Program-made: the position numbers and the translations under genes
The notes under the pieces: model-generated
Databases searched by the model: none
Told to the model about the DNA's origin: nothing
The model's input: the letters and a program-made list of their open reading frames with translations, nothing else
Shown: piece by piece, positions 32,820-41,595 of the stretch
Layout: every line of letters begins with the position of its first letter
Position numbering within the stretch: the stretch's first letter is position 1
NCBI RefSeq assembly: GCF_010669125.1
Contig: NZ_CP048630.1
Span: 806,001-870,000 of the forward strand
DNA from: Ancylobacter pratisalsi
GTDB lineage: Bacteria > Pseudomonadota > Alphaproteobacteria > Rhizobiales > Xanthobacteraceae
Direction of reading: 5' to 3'
Length of the DNA stretch: 64,000 nt

Positions 32820-33689
32820 ATGCGCCATCTCGATACTGAATCCCTGGGCATGCTCATCGCCATCGTCGACAGTGGCGGCTTTACCGCTGCGGCCGAGCGC
32901 GTGGGAAGAACGCAGTCGGCGGTGTCGGCCCGCATTGCGCAGCTTGAGAGCAATCTCGGCGTAAGGCTTCTGGAGCGTTCGCGCCGGGGCATTTCCCTCA
33001 CCGAGACCGGCGAACGGCTGGTTGCGCATGCGCGCCGGCTGCTGGCGTTCGAGAGCGAGGCGCTGGCCGATCTCAAGGGTGGAACGCCGGAAGGCAGCGT
33101 ACGCATCGGCATGCCGGACGACTATGTCGACGCCTATTTCACGCCAACGATCGCGCGTTTCGCTGCGGCCTATCCTCGGGTCGAAATCTCGATCCGTTGT
33201 GATCTGTCGAAAAATCTCGAACCCGAGGTCGAGCGCGGGCAGCTCGATGTAGCCCTGTTCACGCGCGACCTCGCGCGCCCCACCGGCGAGCTTCTGAAGC
33301 GCGAAAAGCTGCTGTGGCTCGCCGCGCGTGGGCACCGCCCGGAGCGCAACGATCCGCTTCCACTCGCGCTTTTCCCGACGGGCTGCCGCGCCCGCCCGCA
33401 TATCGCCGCCGCACTCGACAAGGCCGGACTGAATTGGCGCGTCGCCTGCACCTCTTCATCGCAGGGCGGCATCCACGCTGCGGTCGAAACCGGACTTTGC
33501 GTCACCGCCTTCGCGGAATGCGCCGCCCCACCGGAATGGCGCCGGCTCGGCCCGGCCGAAGGGCTGCCTGCCCTGCCGGACATGGAAATCGGCCTCGTGC
33601 TCGCCCCGGCGGCCTCCGCCGCGGCGCGCCGGCTCGCAGAGGTGCTGCGTGCCGGCCTCTCGATGCCCATGGCGATGGCGGCGGAATAG
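32820..33689 (+). CDS. LysR-family transcriptional regulator
   Basis: LysR-type regulator, 289 residues. The winged helix-turn-helix is at the N-terminus (LIAIVDSGGFTAAAERVGRTQSAVSARIAQLESNLGVRLLERS), followed by the linker helix and a periplasmic-binding-like effector domain starting about residue 90 (GSVRIGMPDDYVDAYFTPTIARF). Start ATG 32820 places the HTH correctly. Divergent from the EamA exporter, which it probably controls. The effector is unknown. Confidence 0.92.
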   Translation: MRHLDTESLGMLIAIVDSGGFTAAAERVGRTQSAVSARIAQLESNLGVRLLERSRRGISLTETGERLVAHARRLLAFESEALADLKGGTPEGSVRIGMPDDYVDAYFTPTIARFAAAYPRVEISIRCDLSKNLEPEVERGQLDVALFTRDLARPTGELLKREKLLWLAARGHRPERNDPLPLALFPTGCRARPHIAAALDKAGLNWRVACTSSSQGGIHAAVETGLCVTAFAECAAPPEWRRLGPAEGLPALPDMEIGLVLAPAASAAARRLAEVLRAGLSMPMAMAAE

Positions 33690-33784
33690 TCGCCCCTCCA
33701 CGCCGTCCCGACGACGGCCTGGCCTTGGCTGTCATCGATAATTCACATGCATCCGGACGTCGGTCGCGTTAACGCTCGGGAACG

Positions 33785-35008
33785 ATGAGCGACACGCACT
33801 CCAAAGCTTCCGGCCGGCACTCCCGCATCGCAGATGCGGGCGAGGTTTTCGTGGCCTTCCTGAAACTTGGGCTCACATCCTTCGGCGGGCCCGTCGCTCA
33901 TCTGGGCTATTTCCGCGAAGAGCTGGTGCGCCGCCGGAGCTGGCTGGGCGAAGAGGCCTACGCCAACATCGTCGCGCTCTGCCAATTCCTTCCCGGCCCT
34001 GCTTCCAGCCAGGTCGGCATGGCGATCGGGCTGATGCGCGCGGGCCCCGCCGGCATGGCGGCGGCATGGCTCGGCTTCACCCTCCCGTCAGCACTTGCAA
34101 TGATCGCCTTCGCCTATGGCGTCGCGGGTGCGAACGCGGCAGGCGACGGCGCGGCAGGGTGGCTTGGCGGGCTCAAGGTCGCCGCCGTGGCCATCGTCGC
34201 CGATGCCGTGCTTGGCATGGCGCGCAACCTATGCCCGGACCGGGAACGCCGTACCATCGCGCTTGTCGCCGCCGCCGGCGCAGCGCTGGCTCCCGGCGCG
34301 GCGGGCCAGATCGGCGTCATCCTCGCCGGCGCACTGGTCGGCCTTGCCTGGCTTCGCCCCGCGACAGGAGAGGCCGAGCCGATGAGCGGACATCTGCCCG
34401 ATCGCGTCAGAGCACTCGCCGCCTTCGCCTTCTTCGCCCTGCTGCTGGTTCTTCTGCCCCTCGCGGCCCGTGTGAGCGGCGATGCCGGCCTTGCCCTGGC
34501 CGACACGCTCTATCGCGCCGGTGCACTGGTTTTCGGCGGCGGGCATGTGGTGTTGCCGCTCATCGAATCTGAGCTGGTTCATCCGGGAGGGCTCACGCGC
34601 GAGGCGTTCCTGGCCGGCTATGGTGCGGTGCAAGCGGTACCGGGGCCGCTTTTCAGCTTCGCCGCCTATGTCGGCGCCATGATGCCGGTGCCGCCGAACG
34701 GAGCCCTCGGCGGGATTATCGGGCTCGTCGCCATCTTCCTGCCTTCCGCGCTTCTGGTGTACGCCGCCCTACCCTTCTGGACACGCCTTGCCGGCCAGCC
34801 CCGCATTCGCAGCGCCATGGCCGGCATCAACGCGGCCGTTGTGGGGCTGCTCGGCGCCGCCTTCTGGGACCCGGTGGTGACGTCGGGAATCACATCGGGG
34901 CGTGCCTTCGCGCTGGCACTCATCGCCTATCTGGCACTCGCGTTATGGCGCGTGCCAGCCTGGGCCATTGTGATCGGTGCCGCGCTGGGCGGCGCGGCCC
35001 TGCTTTAG
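33785..35008 (+). CDS. chrA: Chromate transporter ChrA, long two-domain form
   Basis: CHR-family ion transporter, 407 residues, with two homologous membrane halves. The first carries the signature FLKLGLTSFGGPVAHLGYFREELVRRRSWL and LCQFLPGPASSQVGMAIG; the second repeats it as LYRAGALVFGGGHVVLPLIESELV and GYGAVQAVPGPLFSFAAYVG. Members export chromate by proton-linked antiport, though not all act on chromate. No chrB regulator is next to it. It converges on an SDR gene, and the two stops overlap by 4 nt. Confidence 0.92.
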   Translation: MSDTHSKASGRHSRIADAGEVFVAFLKLGLTSFGGPVAHLGYFREELVRRRSWLGEEAYANIVALCQFLPGPASSQVGMAIGLMRAGPAGMAAAWLGFTLPSALAMIAFAYGVAGANAAGDGAAGWLGGLKVAAVAIVADAVLGMARNLCPDRERRTIALVAAAGAALAPGAAGQIGVILAGALVGLAWLRPATGEAEPMSGHLPDRVRALAAFAFFALLLVLLPLAARVSGDAGLALADTLYRAGALVFGGGHVVLPLIESELVHPGGLTREAFLAGYGAVQAVPGPLFSFAAYVGAMMPVPPNGALGGIIGLVAIFLPSALLVYAALPFWTRLAGQPRIRSAMAGINAAVVGLLGAAFWDPVVTSGITSGRAFALALIAYLALALWRVPAWAIVIGAALGGAALL

Positions 35009-35781
35009 GCCTCGCCGCGCTGAACCTTCATGCCCGCAAAGCTCTGGCAGGTGGGGAACACCTGAATGCGATTGATGGCCACATGACGCGGCAGGGTGCA
35101 GCAGAAGAAGACCTGCTCGGCGATATCTTCCGCCGTCAGCGGCTGAATTCCCGCATAGACATTGCCGGACTTGGTCTTGTCGCCGTGGAAGCGCACCAGC
35201 GAGAATTCGGTCTCGACCATGCCGGGCTCCACATTCGTCACCCGCACCTGGGTGCCGATGAGATCGGCGAGAAGGTTCAGCGAGAACTGCTTCACGAAGG
35301 CCTTGGTGGCGCCATAGGCGTTACCGCCCGGATAGGCGTAGTCGCCCGCGATGGATCCCGTGAACACCACATGGCCCTCGCCACGCTCGACCATGCCCGG
35401 CAGTGTGGCGTGCACAGTGTAGAGCAGGCCCTTGATGTTGGTATCGACCATGTCTTCCCAATCGTCCAGGCTCGCCCGTTGCGCCGGTTCAAGCCCAAGG
35501 GCCAACCCGGCATTGGCGAAGACCACGTTAGGCTTCGCAAGAGCTTCCGGCAGCCCGGCAAGAGCCGCGATGACGGCGTCGTTGTCGCGCACATCGACTT
35601 CGAGCGGATGGAAATTCGGGCCAAGTTCGTCGCGCATCGCAATCAGACGGTCGGCGCGCCGGCCGGTGCCGATCACCCGTGCGCCGGCGAGGGCGAAGCG
35701 GCGGGCGGACGCCGCGCCGATGCCTGCGGTGGCGCCGGTTATGAGGACGGTCAAAGTGGCGGGATCCAGCATCTGGTACAT
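35005..35781 (-). CDS. YdfG-like short-chain dehydrogenase
   Basis: Classical SDR, 258 residues, close to YdfG (NADP-dependent 3-hydroxy acid/serine dehydrogenase). Motifs: TGATAGIGAASAR (cofactor loop), NAGLALG, Ser in GSIAGDYAYPGGNAYGATK with the catalytic Tyr/Lys, and NVEPGMVETEFSLVRFHGD, typical of the YdfG group. GRRADRL after beta-2 suggests NADP preference. The predicted activity, oxidation of 3-hydroxy acids or L-allo-threonine, rests on family knowledge. Confidence 0.88.
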   Translation of the reverse strand: MYQMLDPATLTVLITGATAGIGAASARRFALAGARVIGTGRRADRLIAMRDELGPNFHPLEVDVRDNDAVIAALAGLPEALAKPNVVFANAGLALGLEPAQRASLDDWEDMVDTNIKGLLYTVHATLPGMVERGEGHVVFTGSIAGDYAYPGGNAYGATKAFVKQFSLNLLADLIGTQVRVTNVEPGMVETEFSLVRFHGDKTKSGNVYAGIQPLTAEDIAEQVFFCCTLPRHVAINRIQVFPTCQSFAGMKVQRGEA

Positions 35782-36082
35782 GGCGGCTCCTTGACGGCTT
35801 TACGGCGGTCCTCGCCGTATTCTCGTTGCGCCGCACATAGCGCGCTGCGGCGGCCGCGTCCATCGTCGGGCATGTGTGACCACGAGGTCGTGTCTGTTAA
35901 GGTTTTGTTGACCATTCGGCATGGATTAGCTGGAGTCAGGGTACCGCCGCGTTGGGGTCACGCTGGTGCCACGATCCTTAGGGAAAGATGCAGTGTGTCG
36001 CGCCGCACCCAGAAGGCGCGACGGGGTGTACAGGGGCAGATGACCGGCGCGTGTCGCGCAGCCGGCTGGGAGTGACAGACTG
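35782..36082. other. Intergenic region upstream of the Inh lipoprotein gene
   Basis: No gene seen. Contains TTGACC near 35908 as a possible -35 element and a hairpin GTCGCGCC (35997-36004) / GGCGCGAC (36015-36022) about 60 nt before the lipoprotein start, which could lie in its untranslated leader. Confidence 0.4.
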
Positions 36083-36688
36083 ATGAACGTCTATGCCCTT
36101 GCGGCGACCACCGCGACCGCCATCATGCTCGGCGGATGCAGCACGGTACTGGACGGTTTCGGCACGTCTACGACTTCGGCTCCGGCCGAGATCAGCCAGA
36201 TCACACCGGCCCCTACAGGCTCCATCGAAAGTGCGCCTGTTCCCGCGCCTACGGACACGATCGCCAACAATGCCACCGGCGCTTCAGCGGCGACGGCGAG
36301 CGCGGCGGTTACTCCCAAGACCAGCCAGGCAACCCCGGTCGCCCTCGCGCCGCCGCCGGCGACCGCGCCAGGCGGCGTTGCCTATGCCGACCCGGGCGCC
36401 GCGCGCACTCAGCTCGCGGGAGCCTGGAACTATGGTTGGGACAACGGCCAGAAGACCTGCAGCATCACGCTGTCGACAGACCGCGGCATGAACGGCTTTG
36501 CCGCCAATGCCGACGTCGGGTGCCCGAACGACATCTTCATGACCAAGGGCTGGGATGTCTGGGGCAACGAGATCGTCCTGCAGAATCATGTGGGCAAGGT
36601 GACGGCCCGGCTGAAGCCTGCCGGCGAGGGTCAGTTCGACGGCGTTGCCACCGGCGACGGCGCCAAGGTGACGTTGACCCGCTCCTGA
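36083..36688 (+). CDS. Inh/AprI-domain lipoprotein (Omp19-like)
   Basis: Predicted outer-membrane lipoprotein, 201 residues. The lipobox IMLGGC puts the lipidated cysteine at 19. A Ser/Thr/Pro/Ala-rich linker (about 25-100) precedes a C-terminal beta-barrel of the metalloprotease-inhibitor type: LAGAWNYGWDNGQKTCSITLSTDRGMNGF and NADVGCPNDIFMTKGWDVWGNEIVL, whose two cysteines should form the conserved disulfide. Brucella Omp19 has this architecture and inhibits proteases. It probably protects the envelope, in line with the alpha-2-macroglobulin elsewhere in the window. Confidence 0.87.
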   Translation: MNVYALAATTATAIMLGGCSTVLDGFGTSTTSAPAEISQITPAPTGSIESAPVPAPTDTIANNATGASAATASAAVTPKTSQATPVALAPPPATAPGGVAYADPGAARTQLAGAWNYGWDNGQKTCSITLSTDRGMNGFAANADVGCPNDIFMTKGWDVWGNEIVLQNHVGKVTARLKPAGEGQFDGVATGDGAKVTLTRS

Positions 36689-37061
36689 ACGACGGCGAAG
36701 CCCACCGCCGCACTCTCCAACACCATCAAACAATGACTGGACGAATCCAGTCATTGACATCAGAGACGCCCTCAAATCGGGCCGTGCGCCAGAGCTAAAC
36801 TGCTGTCTTCTGCAATTCCCATTGTGACAGCATGAACTCGGCCGGCGGGTGAACCTGTAAATTACAGTCACATTCGAAATATCTGTCGCGTGGTATACGC
36901 AATCTTGCCCATTGTGGGCCCGACTAGTTGCGAGCACTTTAAAAGCTGCCCGCTCACAAATTCGGGAACTACAAATTAGTTGGTGCGTTGGGCGACTGGC
37001 TGGCTCATATTGTGCATGAGGAAAGCTGATTGATTCGCGATCGCGATCGGAGGGGATTGTG
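36689..37061. other. Intergenic region, 373 bp
   Basis: Apart from the hairpin at 36731-36756, no gene is supported. The middle is AT-rich and probably carries the promoter of the small gene at 37062. A 12-bp palindrome TCGCGATCGCGA lies at 37035-37046, just before that gene's ribosome site. Confidence 0.4.
36731..36756 (+). terminator. Perfect 11-bp stem-loop downstream of the Inh lipoprotein gene
   Basis: CAATGACTGGA and TCCAGTCATTG pair perfectly around CGAA, 42 nt after the lipoprotein stop. The following bases (ACATCAG) lack a T run, so termination would be weak or Rho-assisted; on the other strand TTTG follows. It could equally be a message-stabilising 3' hairpin. Confidence 0.5.
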
Positions 37062-37304
37062 ATGCTGCAGGCTTTACGAGTGGATCAGGATCAGGCGGCG
37101 CCCGCCGGCGCTCGTGACGATCTCCCGCGCGCGCTTCCCCGCCGGCCGGTGGATACGGCGACGATTGCCCAGCTTATGAGTCAGCAGCTTGATATCGCCA
37201 ATCCGGGGTCGGACGCCGAGGCGCTTCGTCTGTTGCGACAGATCTTCCCGGCTGCGCCGCTTTCGGTGCGCGTCGCCGCTCTCGCCCGTCGGCGCGTCGA
37301 GTAG
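37062..37304 (+). CDS. Small hypothetical protein, 80 residues
   Basis: Unrecognised small protein. It has a disordered Arg/Pro-rich N-terminus (LRVDQDQAAPAGARDDLPRALPRRP) followed by a helical C-terminal half (TIAQLMSQQLDIANPGSDAEALRLLRQIFPAAPLSVRVAALARR). GGAGGGG lies 6 nt before the ATG, a strong ribosome site; a GTG one codon earlier is the alternative. It is not linked to neighbours on its strand. The ribosome site and helical half make it likely real. Confidence 0.6.
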   Translation: MLQALRVDQDQAAPAGARDDLPRALPRRPVDTATIAQLMSQQLDIANPGSDAEALRLLRQIFPAAPLSVRVAALARRRVE

Positions 37305-37365
37305 CGCTTTCACCACGCAGGCGCCTAGGCTTGCCGGTGCTATACGGCTTCACGCAAGAGATGGC

Positions 37366-38262
37366 TCAGTTGAGGTGGTCGGGACGGTCCTCGTGATCCG
37401 GCTTGCCACCCTCACGGTTGGCCGTATTCGGATGGCCGCGCACTGATTCCGTGGCCTGGCGTGCCTCATAATTGCGCATCAACTGCGCGTAGCGCATTGC
37501 CGAGAAGGGCAGCGCCACGAGATAGGCGACGCACAAAATCGACAAGACGGCCCATGGCCATGTCACCAGCACCGCCACGAACAGCACCACACACACGAAT
37601 AGCGGCATCACCTTTTCGCGGGGGATGCGGGCACCAAGCTTCTTGCCGGAATAGGCCGGCACCTTGGAGACCATGAGCAGCGCCATAACCAGGCAGAAAA
37701 TGGCGGCGACGGCTGGCGAACCCTCAAGGCGCGGAAGCCCGATCAGTTCCAGATAGACCGGCAGCAGCATCGCAAGCGCTCCCACCGGCGCGGGCACGCC
37801 GGTGAAGAAGTCCGCCGCGAAGGGGGGCCGAGTGGTGTCCTCGAGCATGACGTTGAAGCGTGCAAGACGCAGCGCCGCGCATATGGCGAAGGCGAGCGCC
37901 GCGATCCATCCGACCGAGCCCAGCGTCTCCAGCCCCCACATATAGATCACGAGGGCGGGTGCCACGCCGAAGCAGACAAAGTCGGAGAGACTGTCCAGCT
38001 CGGCACCGAAGCGCGACGTGCCCTGAAGCATGCGCGCCAGTCGCCCATCCATGCCGTCGAGCACGGCGGCGATGACAATGGCACCGAGCGCCAGTTCCAT
38101 CCGCCCCTCGATCGCCATGCGGATACCCGTGAGACCCGCACAGAGGGCCAGAAGGGTCACCACATTGGGGATCAGCAGCCGAACCGGTATGGCCTGAAAC
38201 CGCCGGCGGCGGGGTTCGGGCTCCGGGGAATCCGGCTCGAACGGCGGAAAGAAATCGGACAT
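37366..38262 (-). CDS. pssA: CDP-diacylglycerol-serine O-phosphatidyltransferase
   Basis: PssA, 298 residues, makes phosphatidylserine from CDP-diacylglycerol and L-serine in the inner membrane. The CDP-alcohol phosphotransferase signature DG-AR-G-D-D is visible as DGRLARMLQGTSRFGAELDSLSD (about 80-102), among six to eight hydrophobic helices. Start ATG 38262 is preferred to an upstream TTG that would overlap psd. It lies just after psd on the same strand, so the two steps to phosphatidylethanolamine are cotranscribed. The C-terminal tail is hydrophilic. Confidence 0.94.
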   Translation of the reverse strand: MSDFFPPFEPDSPEPEPRRRRFQAIPVRLLIPNVVTLLALCAGLTGIRMAIEGRMELALGAIVIAAVLDGMDGRLARMLQGTSRFGAELDSLSDFVCFGVAPALVIYMWGLETLGSVGWIAALAFAICAALRLARFNVMLEDTTRPPFAADFFTGVPAPVGALAMLLPVYLELIGLPRLEGSPAVAAIFCLVMALLMVSKVPAYSGKKLGARIPREKVMPLFVCVVLFVAVLVTWPWAVLSILCVAYLVALPFSAMRYAQLMRNYEARQATESVRGHPNTANREGGKPDHEDRPDHLN

Positions 38263-38279
38263 GGCGGCTCTCGCTGGGT

Positions 38280-38978
38280 TCAATCCACGCGGAATGTCGG
38301 CGCCGGCGCCGTGGCGGCGATATCGGCGAGCACGGTCTCGCCGGCGATGGCCCGCTGTCCCTCAGCCACCAGCGCGTGCGTGCCAGGCGGAAGGTACACG
38401 TCGACCCGTGAACCGAAGCGGATCAGGCCAAAGCGCTCGCCGGGCGAGAGGCTATCCCCCTCGCGCACGAAGCTGACGATCCGCCGCGCCACCAGCCCGG
38501 CAATCTGAACCACGCCGATCTCGCCGATCGCGGTGTCCAGCACCATGCCTGAACGCTCATTGTCCTCGCTCGCCTTGTCGAGATCGGCGGAGAGGAACTT
38601 GCCGGGCCGATAGGCGATGCGGGTGATCCGGCCCGCCAGAGGGGCGCGATTCACATGCACGTCGAACACGTTCATGAAGATGCACACACGCGGCAGCGGC
38701 ACGTCGCCCAGGCCCAGTTCGGGCGGCGGCAGTGCCGGGCCAATGAGGCAGATCCGCCCGTCGGCCGGAGAGACGACCAGCCCGTCGCGAATGGGCGTCA
38801 CCCGCTCGGGGTCACGGAAGAAGTAGCAGATCCAGATGGTGATCAGCACGCAGATCCAGCCAAGCGGCGGAACCAGCCAGAGCAGAACCGCAGAGACGGC
38901 TGCGCCGATCAGGACGAAGGGGTAGCCTTCGCGATGGACCGGCGCCAGGCCGCTGCGGATGGAATCGATGACGGACAT
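38280..38978 (-). CDS. psd: Phosphatidylserine decarboxylase, short form
   Basis: Psd, 232 residues, decarboxylates phosphatidylserine to phosphatidylethanolamine. The self-cleavage site that creates the pyruvoyl group is the Gly-Ser of [13 protein letters not shown] near the C-terminus, the short-form equivalent of [18 protein letters not shown] and [19 protein letters not shown] are further family blocks. An N-terminal hydrophobic stretch (about 17-50) anchors it. ATG 38978 is chosen because family similarity begins at [11 protein letters not shown]. It ends 17 nt before pssA. Confidence 0.94.
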   Translation of the reverse strand: MSVIDSIRSGLAPVHREGYPFVLIGAAVSAVLLWLVPPLGWICVLITIWICYFFRDPERVTPIRDGLVVSPADGRICLIGPALPPPELGLGDVPLPRVCIFMNVFDVHVNRAPLAGRITRIAYRPGKFLSADLDKASEDNERSGMVLDTAIGEIGVVQIAGLVARRIVSFVREGDSLSPGERFGLIRFGSRVDVYLPPGTHALVAEGQRAIAGETVLADIAATAPAPTFRVD

Positions 38979-39089
38979 GAATAACGGTTTCCCGCGGGTG
39001 AGCACCCGGCACAGGTAGGGCCCGGCGAGCCTATCGTCAAATGCCCTGCCGGTCCCCTCGTTCCGGATATCCGCCTCGCGCCGGCTCGA

Positions 39090-41012
39090 TCAGGCGGCGG
39101 CGTCGCTGGTCTCGGCCCGATCGTCCACCTCGCCTTCGGCTTCCATCAGGGTCTCGCGCGCACGCTCGGCCTCGCGCTGGCGCTCCCACATGGAGTGGTA
39201 CAGGCCGTGCCGCAGCATGAGTTCGCCATGCGTCCCGCGCTCGGCGATCCGCCCGTGCTCCAGCACGATGATCTCGTCGGCGCCCACAACGGTGGAAAGC
39301 CGATGCGCGATCACCAGCGTGGTGCGCCCGCGCGAGACACGCTCGAGCGCGTCCTGAATCTCGCGCTCGGTATGGCTGTCGAGCGCGGATGTCGCTTCGT
39401 CCAGAAGCAGAATCGGCGGATTCTTCAGGATGGTGCGCGCAATGGCGACGCGCTGCTTCTCGCCGCCGGAGAGCTTGAGCCCCCGCTCGCCGACCTCGGT
39501 CGCGTAGCCCTTCGGCGTATGGCGGACGAAGCCGTCGATCTGGGCGAGTTCGGCCGCGCGCGCGACCTCCTCGTCACTGGCCCCGGTGCGGCCGTAGCGA
39601 ATGTTGTAGGCCAGCGTGTCGTTGAACAGCACCGTGTCCTGCGGGACCATGCCGATAGCCGCACGCAGGCTCTCCTGCGTAACGTCGCGGATGTCCTGTC
39701 CGTCGATGACGATCCGCCCGGAATTGATCTCGTAGAAGCGGTACAGCAGCCGCGAGATGGTCGACTTGCCCGCGCCTGAGGGACCGACAATCGCCACCGT
39801 GCGCCCCGCCGGCACCTCGAAGGAGATGCCCTTCAGGATCTCCCGGTCAGGATCATAGGAGAAGCGCACATCCTCAAAGCGCACCGCCCCGCCCTTGAGC
39901 TCCAGCGCATGCGCGCCCGCCGCATCTCTGATTTCCGGCGGGCGGGCAAGAATGGCGAACATCGCCTCGATGTCGATGAGCGACTGCTTGATCTCGCGAT
40001 AGATCATGCCGAGGAAGTTCAGGGGCTGATAAAGCTGGATCATCATGGCGTTGACCATGACGAAGGAACCGACCGACTGCCGGCCGGCGCGGATGTCGAA
40101 CACGCACAGCGCCATGACGGCTGTCAGGCCCAGCGTGAAGATCGCGGCCTGGCCCGCGTTCAGCCAGGCGAGAGATGTGTGGGTGCGGGTGGTGGCGCGC
40201 TCATATTTCGCCATCGAGCGATCGTAGCGATCCGCTTCCCAATTCTCGGCGCCAAAGTACTTCACGGTCTCGTAGTTGAGCAGGCTGTCGACCGCCTTGG
40301 CGTTGGCGTCGGTGTCGCTCTCGTTCATCGCGGCGCGGATGCCCATCCGGTACTCGGTCATCACGAACGTGAAAACCGTATAGCCAACGATCATCGCGAT
40401 GGCCGCGAACGCATAGCGCCAGTCGAACTGCCAGAGCAGAACGCCGATCACCATGGCGAATTCGAGGATGGTAGGCGCCAGATGCAGCACCAGCATGCGC
40501 ACGATGGTCTCGATGCCCTCGCGCGAGCGCTCCAGCACGCGGGTAAGCCCGCCGGTCTTGCGCTCCAGATGAAAGCGCAGCGACAGCGCATGCATGTGGC
40601 GGAAGGTTTCCAGCGCCAGCCGTCGCACCGCATGCACGGCCACCTTGGCGAACAAACCGTCGCGCCACTGGGTGAGGCTCGCCATGACGATGCGCGAGAA
40701 GCCGTAGGCGAGCGTCAGCGCCAGCGGCGCAGCCACCAGCCACGCGACGGTGTCGGTGGTGATGCGCGCGCCCTCGCTGCCTGCCACGGCATCGGTCGCC
40801 CATTTGAAGAAGAACGGCGTCGTCATCGTCGCCATCTTGGCGAGCACGAGCAGCACCAGGCCCCAGGCGACGCGGGCGCGCAGGTCCGCCCGGTCGGCGG
40901 GCCACAGATAAGGCCATAGCCCCCTTAGCGCGACGAGAAGGCTGCCGCGCGGGTTGATATCGGAGGCTTTCGAGGGACGCGAAACGGCGGTTCCGCCATC
41001 AGGCGCGGACAT
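39090..41012 (-). CDS. atm1: Atm1-type ABC exporter (fused permease-ATPase)
   Basis: Half-type ABC exporter, 640 residues, of the Atm1/HMT1 group: six-helix membrane domain (about 45-345), then an ATPase with Walker A GPSGAGKS (410-417), LSGGEKQ (514-520) and Walker B ILLLDE (534-539). DSLLNYETVKYFGAENWEADRYDRSMAKYE (about 242-271) is the diagnostic Atm1 segment near the glutathione pocket. The Novosphingobium homologue exports glutathione and metal-glutathione adducts. It sits 22 nt after an ArsR regulator with paired cysteines, suggesting metal- or metalloid-responsive expression. Confidence 0.92.
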   Translation of the reverse strand: MSAPDGGTAVSRPSKASDINPRGSLLVALRGLWPYLWPADRADLRARVAWGLVLLVLAKMATMTTPFFFKWATDAVAGSEGARITTDTVAWLVAAPLALTLAYGFSRIVMASLTQWRDGLFAKVAVHAVRRLALETFRHMHALSLRFHLERKTGGLTRVLERSREGIETIVRMLVLHLAPTILEFAMVIGVLLWQFDWRYAFAAIAMIVGYTVFTFVMTEYRMGIRAAMNESDTDANAKAVDSLLNYETVKYFGAENWEADRYDRSMAKYERATTRTHTSLAWLNAGQAAIFTLGLTAVMALCVFDIRAGRQSVGSFVMVNAMMIQLYQPLNFLGMIYREIKQSLIDIEAMFAILARPPEIRDAAGAHALELKGGAVRFEDVRFSYDPDREILKGISFEVPAGRTVAIVGPSGAGKSTISRLLYRFYEINSGRIVIDGQDIRDVTQESLRAAIGMVPQDTVLFNDTLAYNIRYGRTGASDEEVARAAELAQIDGFVRHTPKGYATEVGERGLKLSGGEKQRVAIARTILKNPPILLLDEATSALDSHTEREIQDALERVSRGRTTLVIAHRLSTVVGADEIIVLEHGRIAERGTHGELMLRHGLYHSMWERQREAERARETLMEAEGEVDDRAETSDAAA

Positions 41013-41034
41013 GAGACTTCCAATTCTGATTCTG

Positions 41035-41436
41035 TCAGGCCGTGACCGGCCCGGATTCGTTTTTCAGCAGAGACATGGGGTCGGAGGCATCGGGCGCCAA
41101 GGCATCGGCACGCACGTCAGGGCTGCGCGCCGCGCCCGAAAGCAGGCCGATCAATGTGTCGAACTCGCCCGCCAACGCCGCGAAGGCGTCACGATCGAGG
41201 CAGTAGCACGAGCGCGGACCTTCGATCGTGCCGGCGATCAGCCCCGCTTCCTTCAGCACCTTGAGATGCTGGGAAACGGTGGACTGGGCAAGAGTGAGCC
41301 CCCGCACGATCTGCCCACACCGGCAGCGTTCATCCCGTGCCAGCGCGCGCACGATGGCGAGCCGCGCAGGGTGCGCCAGCGCCCGCAGGCGCAAGGCAAG
41401 GAGATCATCGTCGAGCGGCATGGAGGACATTTCCAT
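41035..41436 (-). CDS. ArsR-family repressor with two CxC motifs
   Basis: Winged-helix ArsR/SmtB regulator, 133 residues. Helix-turn-helix: TLAQSTVSQHLKVLKEAGLI. It has exactly four cysteines, in two CxC pairs: Cys38/Cys40 in the helix before recognition (DERCRCGQI, where ArsR has ELCVCDL) and Cys77/Cys79 in the wing (RSCYCLD). These are plausible soft-metal or As/Sb ligands. It directly precedes the Atm1-type exporter. ATG 41436 lies inside a 25-bp palindrome and lacks a ribosome site, so the true start may be the ATG at 41430 or 41421, or the message may be leaderless. Confidence 0.88.
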   Translation of the reverse strand: MEMSSMPLDDDLLALRLRALAHPARLAIVRALARDERCRCGQIVRGLTLAQSTVSQHLKVLKEAGLIAGTIEGPRSCYCLDRDAFAALAGEFDTLIGLLSGAARSPDVRADALAPDASDPMSLLKNESGPVTA

Positions 41437-41458
41437 CGTTTATCGACGATGAACGATG
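41434..41458. promoter_or_regulatory. 25-bp palindromic operator over the arsR start
   Basis: Left arm CATCGTTtATCG and right arm CGATgAACGATG around a central A: 11 of 12 positions pair. It overlaps the first possible arsR start codon. ArsR-family dimers bind such near-perfect dyads over their own promoters, so this is probably the autoregulatory site governing arsR and atm1. The divergent LOG gene starts 138 bp away and could share it. Confidence 0.65.
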
Positions 41459-41595
41459 AAAGCAACCCTCACCGTGCCCGCCCGGCTGTTCACGGCGGCC
41501 TACGTCGCAACGGTCCATTTGCACACGCGTTCGCACAGTGTCATGGATGGCGCAGGACGCTTGAACGCGCCCCTGTTGCAATGCACCATGTGACC

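Noticed and set aside
35997..36022. Hairpin GTCGCGCC / GGCGCGAC before the Inh lipoprotein gene as a riboswitch
   Set aside because: A single 8-bp stem with a 10-nt loop and no known aptamer elements; GC-rich DNA gives such stems often.
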